The notes: generated by a model from the sequence alone, not told the origin. DNA of 64,000 nucleotides from JBBDWK01 sp040902885 (GCA_040902885.1 JBBDWK010000097.1:1-64000); one strand, 5' to 3'. Shown: positions 1 through 8,607, counted from the stretch's first letter. Made by a program: numbers and translations.

Positions 1-430
1 ACCGCGACGGCTCGCTGACGCTCGCCGTCACCCACAGATTTCCCCGACGAGGCTTCAGTAAAGCATCCAAAAACTCCGCCTGCTTCGAGCTGGCGGGGTA
101 ACCATCCAGGATGAATCCCCGGGATGCGTCGCCGCGGAACAGGCGGTCGCGAATCATCTGGTTTGCGATTTCATCGCTGACCAGCTCGCCGCTTTCCACT
201 TGTGCCTTCAACTGCTTCCTGCTTCCGGCGGTTCCCCAACCGGCGCTCTTCTTCAACACGTCCGCCATGGAGATCGAGGGCACGCGATACTTCTTCTTCA
301 GCTTGTTGGCCTGGGTGGTCTTGCCGCTGCCCGGCGCTCCTACGATCAAGACCACCAGCTTGTCGCGAGAGGTCTCCTGGCCGAACAGGAGAACGGGAAA
401 AAGGAGAAGTAAAAGCAAGCAATGTTTCAT
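1..430 (-). CDS. exported adenylate kinase-like P-loop protein (partial, C-terminus outside window)
   Basis: Read on the minus strand from ATG at 430; the reading frame is open to the window edge, so about 143 residues are visible. It begins with a hydrophobic signal peptide (MKHCLLLLLLFPVLLFG), followed by a clear P-loop GAPGSGKT near residue 32 and an NMP-binding region (SMADVLKK, then RGFILDGYPAS). The order of motifs is that of adenylate kinase (ATP + AMP to 2 ADP). Two arginines that hold AMP in E. coli Adk (Arg36, and Arg88 in the GFPRT motif) read here as Lys and as Ala in GYPAS. With the signal peptide, this argues for a diverged nucleoside monophosphate kinase homologue acting outside the cytosol rather than the housekeeping Adk. 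The lid domain lies outside the window. Confidence 0.8.
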   Translation of the reverse strand, partial: MKHCLLLLLLFPVLLFGQETSRDKLVVLIVGAPGSGKTTQANKLKKKYRVPSISMADVLKKSAGWGTAGSRKQLKAQVESGELVSDEIANQMIRDRLFRGDASRGFILDGYPASSKQAEFLDALLKPRRGNLWVTASVSEPSR

Positions 431-460
431 AGTCGGTTCTCGGTTATTATCGCTTGTTCC

Positions 461-490
461 TCCGCGCCTCGGCGTCTCGGCGGTTAAAAT
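461..490. repeat. copy of dispersed GCGCCTCGGCGTCTC intergenic repeat
   Basis: The short GC-rich sequence between the adenylate kinase-like gene and the sulfatase shares the 15-bp core GCGCCTCGGCGTCTC, followed by GGCGGTTA-type sequence, with 45921-45955 and resembles the hairpin arms at 45327-45386. All copies lie between genes. The end of this copy directly abuts the GTG start of the sulfatase. Confidence 0.5.
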
Positions 491-496
491 GAACCC

Positions 497-1939
497 GTGA
501 CCCGCAAACAATTTCTTGGCTCCCTCGCCGCGCCGCTTCTTGCTCAAACAAAGAAGCGCAACCTGGTCTTCATCCTGGTGGACGATCACCGCTTCGACAT
601 GATCGGCGGCCTCGGCCATCCCTTCCTGAAGACGCCCAACCTTGACCGCCTCATGCGCAACGGCGTCCACTTCCGAAACGCCTTCGTCACCACGTCGCTG
701 TGCTCCCCGTCGCGCGCGTCCATCCTAACCGGCCAGTACGTTCATGCCCACGGCGTCACCGACAACGTCAGCCCGCTCCCTCAGGGTCTCACTACCTTTC
801 CCCAGGTGCTGCAGAAGCACGGCTATAAGACGGCTCTCATCGGTAAGTGGCACATGGGCGGAGACAGCGACGACCCGCGTCCCGGCTTCGACCGCTGGGT
901 GTCCTTTCGCGGTCAGGGGCGGTACGTCGATCCTGTCATCAACCACGACGGCCAGCGCCGCGAGGTGAAGGGTTACGTTTCCGACATCATTACAGACGAA
1001 TCCGTGCGCTTCGTGCGCGAGAACGCCTCGCGCCCGTTCATGCTCTACATGTCGCACAAGGCGGTTCACGGGGACTTCACGCCAGCCGAACGCCACCGCA
1101 ATCTCTACTCGGACGTCGCCGTCCCCTATCCCAAGTCGATGGCCAATACGGAGGAGAATTACCGGGGTCGTCCCGAATGGGTGCGGCGGCAGCGCAACTC
1201 CTGGCACGGCGTGGATGGCATGTACGACAAGAGGGTCCGCTTCGACGATTTCTACCGCGACTATTGCCGCACGCTAATGGGCGTGGACGAGAGCGTCGGC
1301 CGCCTCATGGATGAACTGGAATCGAAGAAGCTCCTCAACGATACGCTCATCCTTTTCATGGGCGATAACGGCTTTCAGGTCGGCGAGCATGGCCTCATCG
1401 ACAAGCGCACCATGTACGAAGCCTCCATCCGGGTGCCCATGCTGGCTCACTGCCCCGATCTGTTCCAGGGCGGGCGCTCGGTAGACGGCATGGCGCTCAA
1501 CCTCGACATCTGTCCCACGCTGCTCGAGGCTGCGGGCGCGCCCGTGCCCTCCACGGTGCACGGCCGCTCGCTTCTGCCGTTGATGCAGGGCAATACCAGT
1601 GGCTGGCGCAGTGAGTTCGTGTACGAATATTTTTGGGAGCGGGACTACCCGCAAACGCCCACCGTGCTCGGCCTGCGCACGGACCGCTACAGCTTCATGC
1701 AGTACCATGGTGTTTGGGATCTCGACGAGCTCTACGACATCCAGCGCGATCCCGACCAAATGAACAACCTGATGGCCAATGTCCGTACCACGACCGAGGG
1801 CGGCCGCCTGTTTAACCGCATCAAGGATCCCGAGTTGAAGAGTCTCGTAAGCGATTTCCAGAACCGCATCTGGAAGATTATGGCGGAGACCGGCGGGCGA
1901 CGCGAGCCGGCCTGGAACGCCCGAAGATGGCCCGCCTGA
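497..1939 (+). CDS. type I sulfatase (formylglycine-dependent arylsulfatase family)
   Basis: A 480-residue protein starting at GTG; the ATG at 489 runs into a stop at once. The N-terminus (TRKQFLGSLAAPLLAQ) looks like a short export signal. The FILVDDHRFD segment carries the metal-binding aspartates of the alkaline phosphatase/sulfatase fold, and CSPSR (Cys69) is the canonical site for conversion to formylglycine. Further family motifs are TGQY, GKWHMG and GDNGFQVGEHG. It should hydrolyse sulfate esters, probably on polysaccharides, in the periplasm or outside. It overlaps the next gene by 13 bp. The only SUMF1-fold gene in the window (20861) lacks the catalytic Cys pair, so the modifying enzyme must be elsewhere. 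The substrate cannot be read from sequence. Confidence 0.93.
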   Translation: MTRKQFLGSLAAPLLAQTKKRNLVFILVDDHRFDMIGGLGHPFLKTPNLDRLMRNGVHFRNAFVTTSLCSPSRASILTGQYVHAHGVTDNVSPLPQGLTTFPQVLQKHGYKTALIGKWHMGGDSDDPRPGFDRWVSFRGQGRYVDPVINHDGQRREVKGYVSDIITDESVRFVRENASRPFMLYMSHKAVHGDFTPAERHRNLYSDVAVPYPKSMANTEENYRGRPEWVRRQRNSWHGVDGMYDKRVRFDDFYRDYCRTLMGVDESVGRLMDELESKKLLNDTLILFMGDNGFQVGEHGLIDKRTMYEASIRVPMLAHCPDLFQGGRSVDGMALNLDICPTLLEAAGAPVPSTVHGRSLLPLMQGNTSGWRSEFVYEYFWERDYPQTPTVLGLRTDRYSFMQYHGVWDLDELYDIQRDPDQMNNLMANVRTTTEGGRLFNRIKDPELKSLVSDFQNRIWKIMAETGGRREPAWNARRWPA

Positions 1940-2763
1940 AGATGCCTGAAGCGAAACGCCCTGGCAGGAAGGCTTACCTATGGATATCCCTGGTGGCTCT
2001 GGGGCTCGTTCTGCTGCCGTTCCTGTTTTGGTATCAGACTTGGTTCGGACGGGCTCTAAGTCCGTCCGATCTCGATCATCTCCTCACGAATACCGGCAAG
2101 CCGCGCGAGACACAGCACGCGCTGGTGCAGGTGGGAGAGCGGATGGGACGCGGCGAGGATGCGTCCCGCTGGTATCCGGCGATCATCGCGCTGGTGGATT
2201 CTCCGAACCGGGAGCTGCGCCAGACCACGGCTTGGATCATGGGGCAGGACACCCGCCACGCACCGTTTGGCGCGGCGCTTCACAAGCTTCTGAGAGATCC
2301 CGAGCCGCTGGTTCGCCGTAACGCGGCGCTGGGGCTGGCCAAGTTCACGCACCAGGAATCGCGCGAGGAGCTGCGTGGCGAGCTGCGGAACATGCTGCGT
2401 CCCTACACGGTCGTCTCGCCAACCGGCGGCCTGTTGAAGCTTCGCCTGCAACCCGGCGAGTACGTGAATGCCGGGACGTTGCTGGCCCGGATCGGCGAAA
2501 CGGAGGTGCGCTCTCCGCTGCCCGGCGAGATTCGCGCCTTTCACGCCGCCGACGGAACGGAGATCAAGATCGGGCAGCCTCTCGCGGACCTTTCGGCCGA
2601 TAAAGACCACGCCTGGGAGGCCCTGCGCGCTCTTCTGCTAGTAGGCGAAGCCGCGGACATTGAAGACGTGCAGCGGTACGCGCGCGGCGTCGCCAACATG
2701 CCGCCACAAGTCCAGCAGCAGGCCGCTCTCACCTTGCGCGAGATCCAAAGTCGCGTGCGGTAA
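1927..2763 (+). CDS. membrane-anchored HEAT-repeat protein with a biotinyl/lipoyl-like domain
   Basis: A 278-residue protein. One transmembrane helix (about residues 17-36, LWISLVALGLVLLPFLF) follows a basic N-terminus. Residues about 60-125 form HEAT/PBS-lyase-like helical repeats (RQTTAWIMGQ, VRRNAALGLAKF). Residues about 135-205 look like a biotinyl/lipoyl-attachment sandwich domain (VVSPTGGLLKLRLQPGEYV, LLARIGETEVRSPLPGEI), but I see no MKM biotinylation or lipoyl-lysine motif. The C-terminus returns to a helical repeat. The start overlaps the sulfatase; the in-frame ATG at 1942 would avoid this. Function unknown; a scaffold or efflux-adaptor-like role is possible. Confidence 0.75.
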   Translation: MARLKMPEAKRPGRKAYLWISLVALGLVLLPFLFWYQTWFGRALSPSDLDHLLTNTGKPRETQHALVQVGERMGRGEDASRWYPAIIALVDSPNRELRQTTAWIMGQDTRHAPFGAALHKLLRDPEPLVRRNAALGLAKFTHQESREELRGELRNMLRPYTVVSPTGGLLKLRLQPGEYVNAGTLLARIGETEVRSPLPGEIRAFHAADGTEIKIGQPLADLSADKDHAWEALRALLLVGEAADIEDVQRYARGVANMPPQVQQQAALTLREIQSRVR

Positions 2764-2766
2764 GAT

Positions 2767-3942
2767 ATGGGGGCTATGCGACGCATTGCCCCGCTTGTGT
2801 TCCTTGCCTCCGCGCTCTCCGCGCAGCACAACGTACTGACGCCGAAGGAAGCCGCCGAGGGCTACGTTCTCCTCTTCGACGGGGAGACCTTGTTTGGCTG
2901 GACACCGGAAGGCAAAGCCGAATGGCTCGCCGAAGGTGGCGCGATCGTCGCAGCGTCGGGCGACTCCGGATATCTGCGCAGCAACAGCGCCTTCGCCGAC
3001 TACGTGCTCAAGTGCGACTATCGCACGGGAGCGGAAGGCAATAGCGGCATCTTTCTCCGCTCGGCCAAAGAAGGCCAGCCGCACGTCACCGGCTATGAGC
3101 TGCAGATCTTCGACAAGCATCCGCAGTTTCCCACCGGCGGTTTGGTGAACCACTTGAAGGCCAAGCCCGTCAACCCGGCGCCGGACCAGTGGCACAGCTA
3201 CGAGGTCGAGGTGACCGGCAACCACTTCATCGTGAAGCTGGACGGCCAGACGGTGCTCACGGGCCGAGACAACAAGAGTCTCGTTGGCCACATCGGTCTT
3301 CAGTTCAACAAAGATAAGAAGATTGAGTTCCGCAATTTGAAACTGAAGCCGCTCGGCATGCAGTCCATCTTCAACGGTAAAGACCTGAAGGGCTGGAAGA
3401 TCGTGGATGCGCCCAAGCCCAAGGTCCCGCCGGTGTGGGCGGTCCAGAGCGGCGCGATTCACGTGGAGAAGGGTCCGGGCCAGCTCGAAACGGAAGGCAC
3501 GTGGGACGATTTTGTGCTGCAACTCCAAGTGAAGACGAACCCGGCCGATCCTGGGCAGCATCCCAACAGCGGTGTGTTTTTCCGCGGCGATCCGGGCGGC
3601 TACTGGACCGGCTACGAAGCGCAGATCCGCAACGAGTACAAAGACGGCGACCGCACCAAGCCCATCGATATCGGCTCCGGCGGCCTCTACTTCTACCATC
3701 CCAGCCGCAAAGTGGTCACCAACGACAACGAGTTCTATACCATGACCGTGATCGCGCGCGGCCGTCACATCGCCATCTGGGCCAACGGCCATCCCACCGC
3801 GGATTGGGAAGACACGCGGCCGGAGGGCCGGAATGCACGTAAGGAAGCGCGGATCGCCGGCGGCACGTTCAGTCTTCAGGCCCACGACCCGACGACGAAC
3901 CTGGATTTCAAGAACATCCGGGTTGCCGCTCTCCCCAAGTAA
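2767..3942 (+). CDS. exported protein with two DUF1080 (3-keto-disaccharide hydrolase) domains
   Basis: A 391-residue exported protein. The signal peptide is MRRIAPLVFLASALSAQ when counted from the in-frame ATG at 2776; the ATG at 2767 adds three residues. Two concanavalin-like DUF1080 domains lie in tandem (about residues 30-195 and 200-388). Each opens with the family signature: GYVLLFDGETLFGWTPEG, then SIFNGKDLKGWKI. Each also has a GNSGIFLR/NSGVFFRG core. DUF1080 proteins of Planctomycetota, Verrucomicrobiota and Acidobacteriota act on 3-keto-glycosides or bind glycans. The neighbouring sulfatase, PmoA-like protein and Gfo/Idh oxidoreductase fit periplasmic carbohydrate catabolism; the precise substrate is unknown. 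Confidence 0.9.
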   Translation: MGAMRRIAPLVFLASALSAQHNVLTPKEAAEGYVLLFDGETLFGWTPEGKAEWLAEGGAIVAASGDSGYLRSNSAFADYVLKCDYRTGAEGNSGIFLRSAKEGQPHVTGYELQIFDKHPQFPTGGLVNHLKAKPVNPAPDQWHSYEVEVTGNHFIVKLDGQTVLTGRDNKSLVGHIGLQFNKDKKIEFRNLKLKPLGMQSIFNGKDLKGWKIVDAPKPKVPPVWAVQSGAIHVEKGPGQLETEGTWDDFVLQLQVKTNPADPGQHPNSGVFFRGDPGGYWTGYEAQIRNEYKDGDRTKPIDIGSGGLYFYHPSRKVVTNDNEFYTMTVIARGRHIAIWANGHPTADWEDTRPEGRNARKEARIAGGTFSLQAHDPTTNLDFKNIRVAALPK

Positions 3943-3958
3943 ATGACATAATTCGAGC

Positions 3959-4306
3959 ATGCCGCTTCTGATCGAGAAGATGGAGCCGAAGTCCGAGGGC
4001 ATCGCGACTCCACGGAAAAAGAAGCCGAAAGAGCTGGCGATCATCACGGAGTGCTGCACGGGCTGCGCGGGATCGCCGGCCTGCGTTCCGTACTGCCCGG
4101 TCGCCGACTGCATGTTCTGGGTCCCCGACGAAGACCATCCGCCATTTGGGCGCATCATGGTCGATCCCGAATTGTGCATCGGCTGCAAGAAGTGCGTCAG
4201 CAAAGGTCCGGATGGCGCATTCCTTGACGGCTGCCCCTGGGACGCGATCGAGATGGTGCCCATCGAGCAGGTGGAAGCCGAGATCGGCTACAAGATGACC
4301 ATCTGA
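3959..4306 (+). CDS. ferredoxin with two 4Fe-4S clusters
   Basis: A 115-residue cytosolic protein without a signal peptide. The cysteine pattern CCTGCAGSPACVPYCPVADC, then CIGCKKCVSKG and a final DGCPW gives ligands for two 4Fe-4S clusters. It is longer than minimal bacterial ferredoxins because of a 28-residue basic N-terminal extension and an insert between the halves. It lies 16 bp after the DUF1080 gene and 22 bp before the PmoA-like gene, so it is probably co-transcribed. No partner oxidoreductase is adjacent. Confidence 0.88.
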   Translation: MPLLIEKMEPKSEGIATPRKKKPKELAIITECCTGCAGSPACVPYCPVADCMFWVPDEDHPPFGRIMVDPELCIGCKKCVSKGPDGAFLDGCPWDAIEMVPIEQVEAEIGYKMTI

Positions 4307-4328
4307 AAATCGTGAGATACTGTCTCCG

Positions 4329-5300
4329 ATGAAAGCGGCATATCTTTTAATTGTGCTGGCGGCTGCGCCTCTTTTCGCTCAGGTAGGCATCAAGCAGGGC
4401 TCGGACCGGATCTTGGTCACGATTGACGGCAAGCCCTTCACGGATTTTTTCATCGGCTCGGGTTCCAGCAAACCCTATCTGCACCCGTTGCGCGCCGCGT
4501 CCGGCACCGTTGTGACGCGCGCGTATCCAATGGAGATGCTGGAAGGCGAAAGCCACGACCATGTGCATCACAGAGGACTGTGGTTCACCCATGGCAACGT
4601 GAACGGCATCGACTTCTGGGCTAATGAACCATCCCAGTCCGCGCAGGGCAAAAAGGGCAAGGTCGTGGTCAAGAAGGTGGGCGAGTTGAAGGGCGGCAAG
4701 AAATCCGGATCGCTCGAAGCGACCTTCGACTGGCTGCAGCCCGACGGGAAGCCCATTTTGACCGAGCAGCGCAAGATGACCTTCTATGCGCACCCCACCT
4801 TGCGCACCATAGATTTCGACATCACACTGACCGCCATCGAACAGGCCAAGTTTGGAGACACGAAGGAAGGTACGTTCGCTATCCGCCTCGCGCCGTGGAT
4901 GGAGGAGCCAACGCGCAGGTCGTTGGCCAGCCCGAAGCGCACGGGCAAGATGGTGGCCTCCGACGGCAAGCAGGGCGAGAGCCAGATCTGGGGCAAGCGC
5001 GCGCCGTGGGTGGACTATTACGGCCAGACGGGCGAGGAGACGCTCGGAGTCGCCATCATGGATCACCCCAGCAACCCCAAGCATCCGACCTATTGGCATG
5101 CGCGCAGCTATGGCCTCTTCGCCGCCAACGTCTTCGGCGAGCACGATTACTACAACGATAAGTCGCGCGATGGCGGCCTGACCGTTCCCGCCGGCGGCAC
5201 ACTGCGCTTCGTGTACCGCGTGGTCATCCATCCGGGTAACGCGGAGCAGGCGGGCATCGCGGGAATTTACCAGCAGTTCTCCAAGATGAAAGTGAAGTAG
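4329..5300 (+). CDS. exported PmoA-family (DUF6807) protein
   Basis: A 323-residue protein with signal peptide MKAAYLLIVLAAAPLFAQ. Family features are DGKPFTDFFIGSGSSKPYLHPL, the histidine-rich ESHDHVHHRGLWFTHG motif near residue 80, and IAGIYQQF near the end. Proteins of this type are labelled PmoA or DUF6807. They are abundant in Acidobacteriota and Planctomycetota next to sugar oxidoreductases and are not methane monooxygenase subunits in this setting. The conserved histidines suggest metal or sugar binding. It closes the plus-strand run and converges on the M14-vWA gene, 12 bp away. Its molecular function is unproven. Confidence 0.85.
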   Translation: MKAAYLLIVLAAAPLFAQVGIKQGSDRILVTIDGKPFTDFFIGSGSSKPYLHPLRAASGTVVTRAYPMEMLEGESHDHVHHRGLWFTHGNVNGIDFWANEPSQSAQGKKGKVVVKKVGELKGGKKSGSLEATFDWLQPDGKPILTEQRKMTFYAHPTLRTIDFDITLTAIEQAKFGDTKEGTFAIRLAPWMEEPTRRSLASPKRTGKMVASDGKQGESQIWGKRAPWVDYYGQTGEETLGVAIMDHPSNPKHPTYWHARSYGLFAANVFGEHDYYNDKSRDGGLTVPAGGTLRFVYRVVIHPGNAEQAGIAGIYQQFSKMKVK

Positions 5301-5312
5301 CTTCACTCCTCT

Positions 5313-8234
5313 CTATTCCCGGCACCAGGCCCTGATACAGGCGCGGAGGGCGTTGAGGTCGAGGCCGAGTTCTTGCAGCCGTTTCTCGAACTCCGGCCGG
5401 ATCACGCTCCCGTTCAAGAGGCAGTTCAGCAGACGGCAGCAACGCTCCTTTTCCTCGTTCGGATCGTCCTGGCTGGTGGGCGGCGGGTTGTCGCCTCCCT
5501 TCCAGACTGCGCCCGTCAACAGATGCTCGCGGGAGAAGTTGCGGCCGCGCAGGGTCTTGCCGTTGGCCAGCACACGGAACGGATAGACGCCGGAAAGCGG
5601 CGCCCCCGTGCTGGCGGTGTAAATGCCCGAGTCCGGTTCGGTCTCGGTGAGCCACAGCAGGCCGGAAGTGCCGTCCGGGCGCTCGAACTCCGCCCGCACG
5701 GTAGCGCGGCCGCCGCCGATGGGTATGCCGTATTCGGTAAGCACGGCGCGCACCGTGAGTGTGGCGCCCGGCTCTTGCGAGGTCTGCGTCAAGCGCGGTT
5801 GCAGGCGAATGCCCGAGTAGGAGTGGATGCTCAGGCTGTAGCGCACCCCGTGGGCCTTCACCTTCTGGTACAGATCGGGGTAGTTGTCCAGTGAGGCCAG
5901 GTAGCGCTTGTAATAGACCTCATCCACGGTCAGCACGGCGTGCCACTTGCCGGCGCGCGCGCCGGCGCCGATGGGCACCGGCAGTGTCATTCGGTAAAAG
6001 CTCACGCCCTGGGCGGCGGTGTAGGAAGCTCCGGGGGTACCGGCGGCCACCGCCGGGTCGATCACATCGCCGGCGGGGGTTTCCAGGACGAAACGGAACA
6101 CGGGCAGGTTGGTCTCGCCGAGCAGGATGCCATCCACGCCGATGTCGGCTTCGTTGAGGTCGAAGGCGATGCGATGCTTCTGGCCGGGTTTGATGGCGCC
6201 CTGGGGATCGAGGACGATGTCTTGGTTGGTGACGCCGGCCAGGACCTGCAGGTAGTACTTGCTGAGGAGGAAGAGGTCGTCGGGCCCAACGGCGCCGGTC
6301 AAATACAAGTAGCCTCCGGTGCCGTTGGTCAGGGCGGTGAGAGCGGCGGGCTGGATCTGGTCGGCGGTGCCGAGAGCGATGGCGAAGACGCGCTCATTGA
6401 TCAGCGGAGCGACGTCGGCAATGTACTTCGAGGCGGTTTCGTGGCCGTCGGTGAAAACGACCATGGCGTGAAAGTCGAAGCCCGGGGCGGCGGTGAGCAT
6501 GTTGTGGGCGTTCTCGACGCCGTCGCCGATGGCGGTGTTGCCGGCCGGGTTGGGAGCATGGGCGGCGATGACGCCGAGGGCGGTCGCGCGCACCGGGTCG
6601 AAGGGTCCGGGGGGGCCGACGGTTTGCACGGCCATGCGGTCGAAGGCGTCGTGGTCGAAAGCCACAATGCCGATGCCGTTGTCTTCCTGAATCAGGTTGA
6701 CGAAGACGGGGGCGGCGAACTTGAGCACGTCGTTGCGGGTGGCGAAGCCGGGCAGGCCGGAGGCGAAGGTCATGGAGCCGCTCTGATCGAGCACCATGAC
6801 GGCGGCCACGGTGGGGCGGTTGATGGTGTTGGAGGAGATGGGAATCACCCACTCCTGGCCGCTCTCCGCTAGACGCACGGTGACCTCGCCTTCGGTGATG
6901 TCGCCGTCGTTGGTGCCGGTGAAGGAGAGCCACAGGCGCGCCTCGCGAATCGTGAGCGCGGCTGCGGCGGGCAAGGCGGCGTTCGGGCTGGGCAGGGTGC
7001 CGAAGCTGCCCGGGCCGGAGGTCACGGCTGGGCCCGATACGATCTGGAAGGTGGCCGCCTGACAGGAGATCACGGAGAAGACAATCGCCCGCGCCGTCGT
7101 CTCCGCCTCCGGCACGTCGTTGAAGTTCACAGAGAGCGTCTGCAGGTCCACTGAAAATGCGGACTGGCAGAGGGCCTCCAGACAGAATCCCAGGATGCCG
7201 GCGGAGACGTCTGCCACGACGTTTTCCATCTCCGCCCACGGCGGCTGGAATTCAGTGCCCCATTCCACGGTATAGGCGTAGACCTTGTTGCTCAACGCAT
7301 CGGTGAAGTGACGGCTATATGCATAATCGTCGTTCGCCCCCGAGGTCGGATAGAGAAGATAGGCCGGGCCCACCGTGTACGAGATTCCCCGCACGGCCTG
7401 GAGAGAATCGCGGAAAGCGTTGGCGAGTTCCACGATCTCGGTCAGGTCGCCGGCCGGGATGAACTCCCCGTACACATCGCCGCTGACGCCGCGCTGCCCG
7501 TCGAAGGCCGGATTCGCGAAATTCATGGAAGCGTCCGCCGACTGGTTTTCGTCGTTGCCCCAGCTATGCAGCATGGTTTCTCCGCTGCTGTGGAGATCCA
7601 GGTACCATCTGGTGCGCGAATGGTTGTCCAACAGCCAAACGATATTGGCGGCTTCCGGCTCAGATGTGGCGGCCGATCCGCGGTAGTTCTGAGTCGGGCT
7701 GCACGGATCGGTGGAGGTGTTCACGTCTGAAGCGGGGTCGAAGTGGACCGGGAAGTCCCATAGGAAATCCTGGTTCCGGTTCAAATCGACTCCGATGCAA
7801 CTCGCGTTGCCTCCGCTGTCGGCAGGGTTGCGGTTCCTTCGCCACAGGGCCTCGCTGGTCTGGCTGAAGTGGCGTCCGTCGGGATTGACGTCGGCAAAGA
7901 TGATCAGGTTGAGACCCTCGACGATGGCCTTCACCTCGTCGTGGGTGAAAGACTTGCCGCCGTATCCGAGGCCGGTCGAGTTGGTATAAGCCTCGCATAG
8001 ATCCGCGGCCACGTTGACGCAGATCTCGCACCCGCCCCACTCACGGGCATGAACAGCTCCGGTAAGCAGAACCGCATCGCGATCGGTGGACGCCGCTTTG
8101 CCGATACGCACGGCATGACACGTTCTTTCCTCGACGCTCGGGTTGGGCAGGACAATGAGCTCGCAGATAGCAGGAAAGTCACCAGCCAGGGCAATAAGCG
8201 CGGACTCCACCTCGTCCACATTCAGGTATGGCAT
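5313..8234 (-). CDS. M14 zinc carboxypeptidase fused to a vWA-containing module
   Basis: A 973-residue protein. Residues about 1-350 are an M14 carboxypeptidase: zinc ligands His62 and Glu65 in HAREW, substrate-binding GVDLNRN (148-154), the third zinc ligand His215 in DLHSSG, and a probable catalytic Glu in YTVEWGTE (about 324). There is neither a signal peptide nor an activation propeptide. Residues about 360-470 form a beta-rich linker domain (FNDVPEAETTARAIVFSV). Residues 475-660 are a vWA domain with an intact MIDAS (DQSGS at 483-487, then VVFTDGHET). The C-terminus has beta-sandwich sequence and a Cys-containing tail (CCRLLNCLLNG). From residue 442 to the last codon but one, the DNA is identical to that of the S8 gene except for one silent base. 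It starts 6 bp after the small gene 8241-8540. Substrate unknown. Confidence 0.9.
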   Translation of the reverse strand: MPYLNVDEVESALIALAGDFPAICELIVLPNPSVEERTCHAVRIGKAASTDRDAVLLTGAVHAREWGGCEICVNVAADLCEAYTNSTGLGYGGKSFTHDEVKAIVEGLNLIIFADVNPDGRHFSQTSEALWRRNRNPADSGGNASCIGVDLNRNQDFLWDFPVHFDPASDVNTSTDPCSPTQNYRGSAATSEPEAANIVWLLDNHSRTRWYLDLHSSGETMLHSWGNDENQSADASMNFANPAFDGQRGVSGDVYGEFIPAGDLTEIVELANAFRDSLQAVRGISYTVGPAYLLYPTSGANDDYAYSRHFTDALSNKVYAYTVEWGTEFQPPWAEMENVVADVSAGILGFCLEALCQSAFSVDLQTLSVNFNDVPEAETTARAIVFSVISCQAATFQIVSGPAVTSGPGSFGTLPSPNAALPAAAALTIREARLWLSFTGTNDGDITEGEVTVRLAESGQEWVIPISSNTINRPTVAAVMVLDQSGSMTFASGLPGFATRNDVLKFAAPVFVNLIQEDNGIGIVAFDHDAFDRMAVQTVGPPGPFDPVRATALGVIAAHAPNPAGNTAIGDGVENAHNMLTAAPGFDFHAMVVFTDGHETASKYIADVAPLINERVFAIALGTADQIQPAALTALTNGTGGYLYLTGAVGPDDLFLLSKYYLQVLAGVTNQDIVLDPQGAIKPGQKHRIAFDLNEADIGVDGILLGETNLPVFRFVLETPAGDVIDPAVAAGTPGASYTAAQGVSFYRMTLPVPIGAGARAGKWHAVLTVDEVYYKRYLASLDNYPDLYQKVKAHGVRYSLSIHSYSGIRLQPRLTQTSQEPGATLTVRAVLTEYGIPIGGGRATVRAEFERPDGTSGLLWLTETEPDSGIYTASTGAPLSGVYPFRVLANGKTLRGRNFSREHLLTGAVWKGGDNPPPTSQDDPNEEKERCCRLLNCLLNGSVIRPEFEKRLQELGLDLNALRACIRAWCRE
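5320..6908. repeat. 1589-bp direct repeat, copy A (vWA module of the M14 gene)
   Basis: Read against 8801-10389 at a constant offset of 3481 bp, I see one difference only: T at 6870 against C at 10351, silent in a Leu codon. Homology continues at lower identity to about 7140. The repeat ends at 5320, inside the last Arg codon of the M14 gene; the final Glu codon and stop come from unique sequence. No transposase or terminal inverted repeats flank it. Confidence 0.95.
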
Positions 8235-8240
8235 TGCGGT

Positions 8241-8540
8241 TCACTCCTTCTTTCCCAAACCGCGAGGACGGGTGCGTCCTTTCTGGAACCGGTCACCTCG
8301 TCCTACTTCGGAGCGCCGCGCCGCCGCACGATCCTCGAACTTCTCGTCGATCTCGACGCGGTGGCCTGCCTTTTGGAGACGTTGTGCAGTTTCGGGCGAT
8401 GTAAAGGCCTCGACCTCCCACTCACCGGCCGGAGTCTGGCGGGCGCCGCCGCAGTTCAGGTCCAGTTCCTCCGTGCGGAGGATTTCGCGCATTTGCTGAG
8501 GGCTTTGCGCGCGGATTACGATTCGAACTTGGCCTGGCAT
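8241..8540 (-). CDS. small protein resembling a free-standing peptidase propeptide
   Basis: A 99-residue protein. The frame is open further upstream, but ATG at 8540 has a strong ribosome site (GGAGG, about 6 bases upstream), which decides the start. Visible sequence: a beta-strand-like start (QVRIVIRAQSPQQMREIL), then SPETAQRLQKAGHRVEID, then a charged tail (ARRSEVGRGDRFQKG) rich in Arg/Lys. The pattern of a paired alpha/beta fold ending in G-x-V-E-I resembles the inhibitory activation segments of M14 carboxypeptidases; the adjacent M14 enzyme lacks such a segment. It ends 6 bp before the M14 start and begins 67 bp after the S8 stop, so it is co-transcribed. The propeptide or chaperone role is inference. 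Confidence 0.7.
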   Translation of the reverse strand: MPGQVRIVIRAQSPQQMREILRTEELDLNCGGARQTPAGEWEVEAFTSPETAQRLQKAGHRVEIDEKFEDRAAARRSEVGRGDRFQKGRTRPRGLGKKE

Positions 8541-8607
8541 ATATCCTCCAATAGGGGCATGCCGCCGCCCGACCATCGATGGCGAGCGGCGGCAAGCCGG
8601 GCAACGG

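Noticed and set aside
497..1939. Sulfatase activated by the SUMF1-fold protein at 20861
   Set aside because: That protein lacks the C-x4-C pair required for formylglycine formation and is 19 kb away.
2638..4263. 541-codon minus-strand open frame over DUF1080 and ferredoxin genes
   Set aside because: It runs across two well-supported plus-strand genes and their gap; composition is that of a shadow frame.
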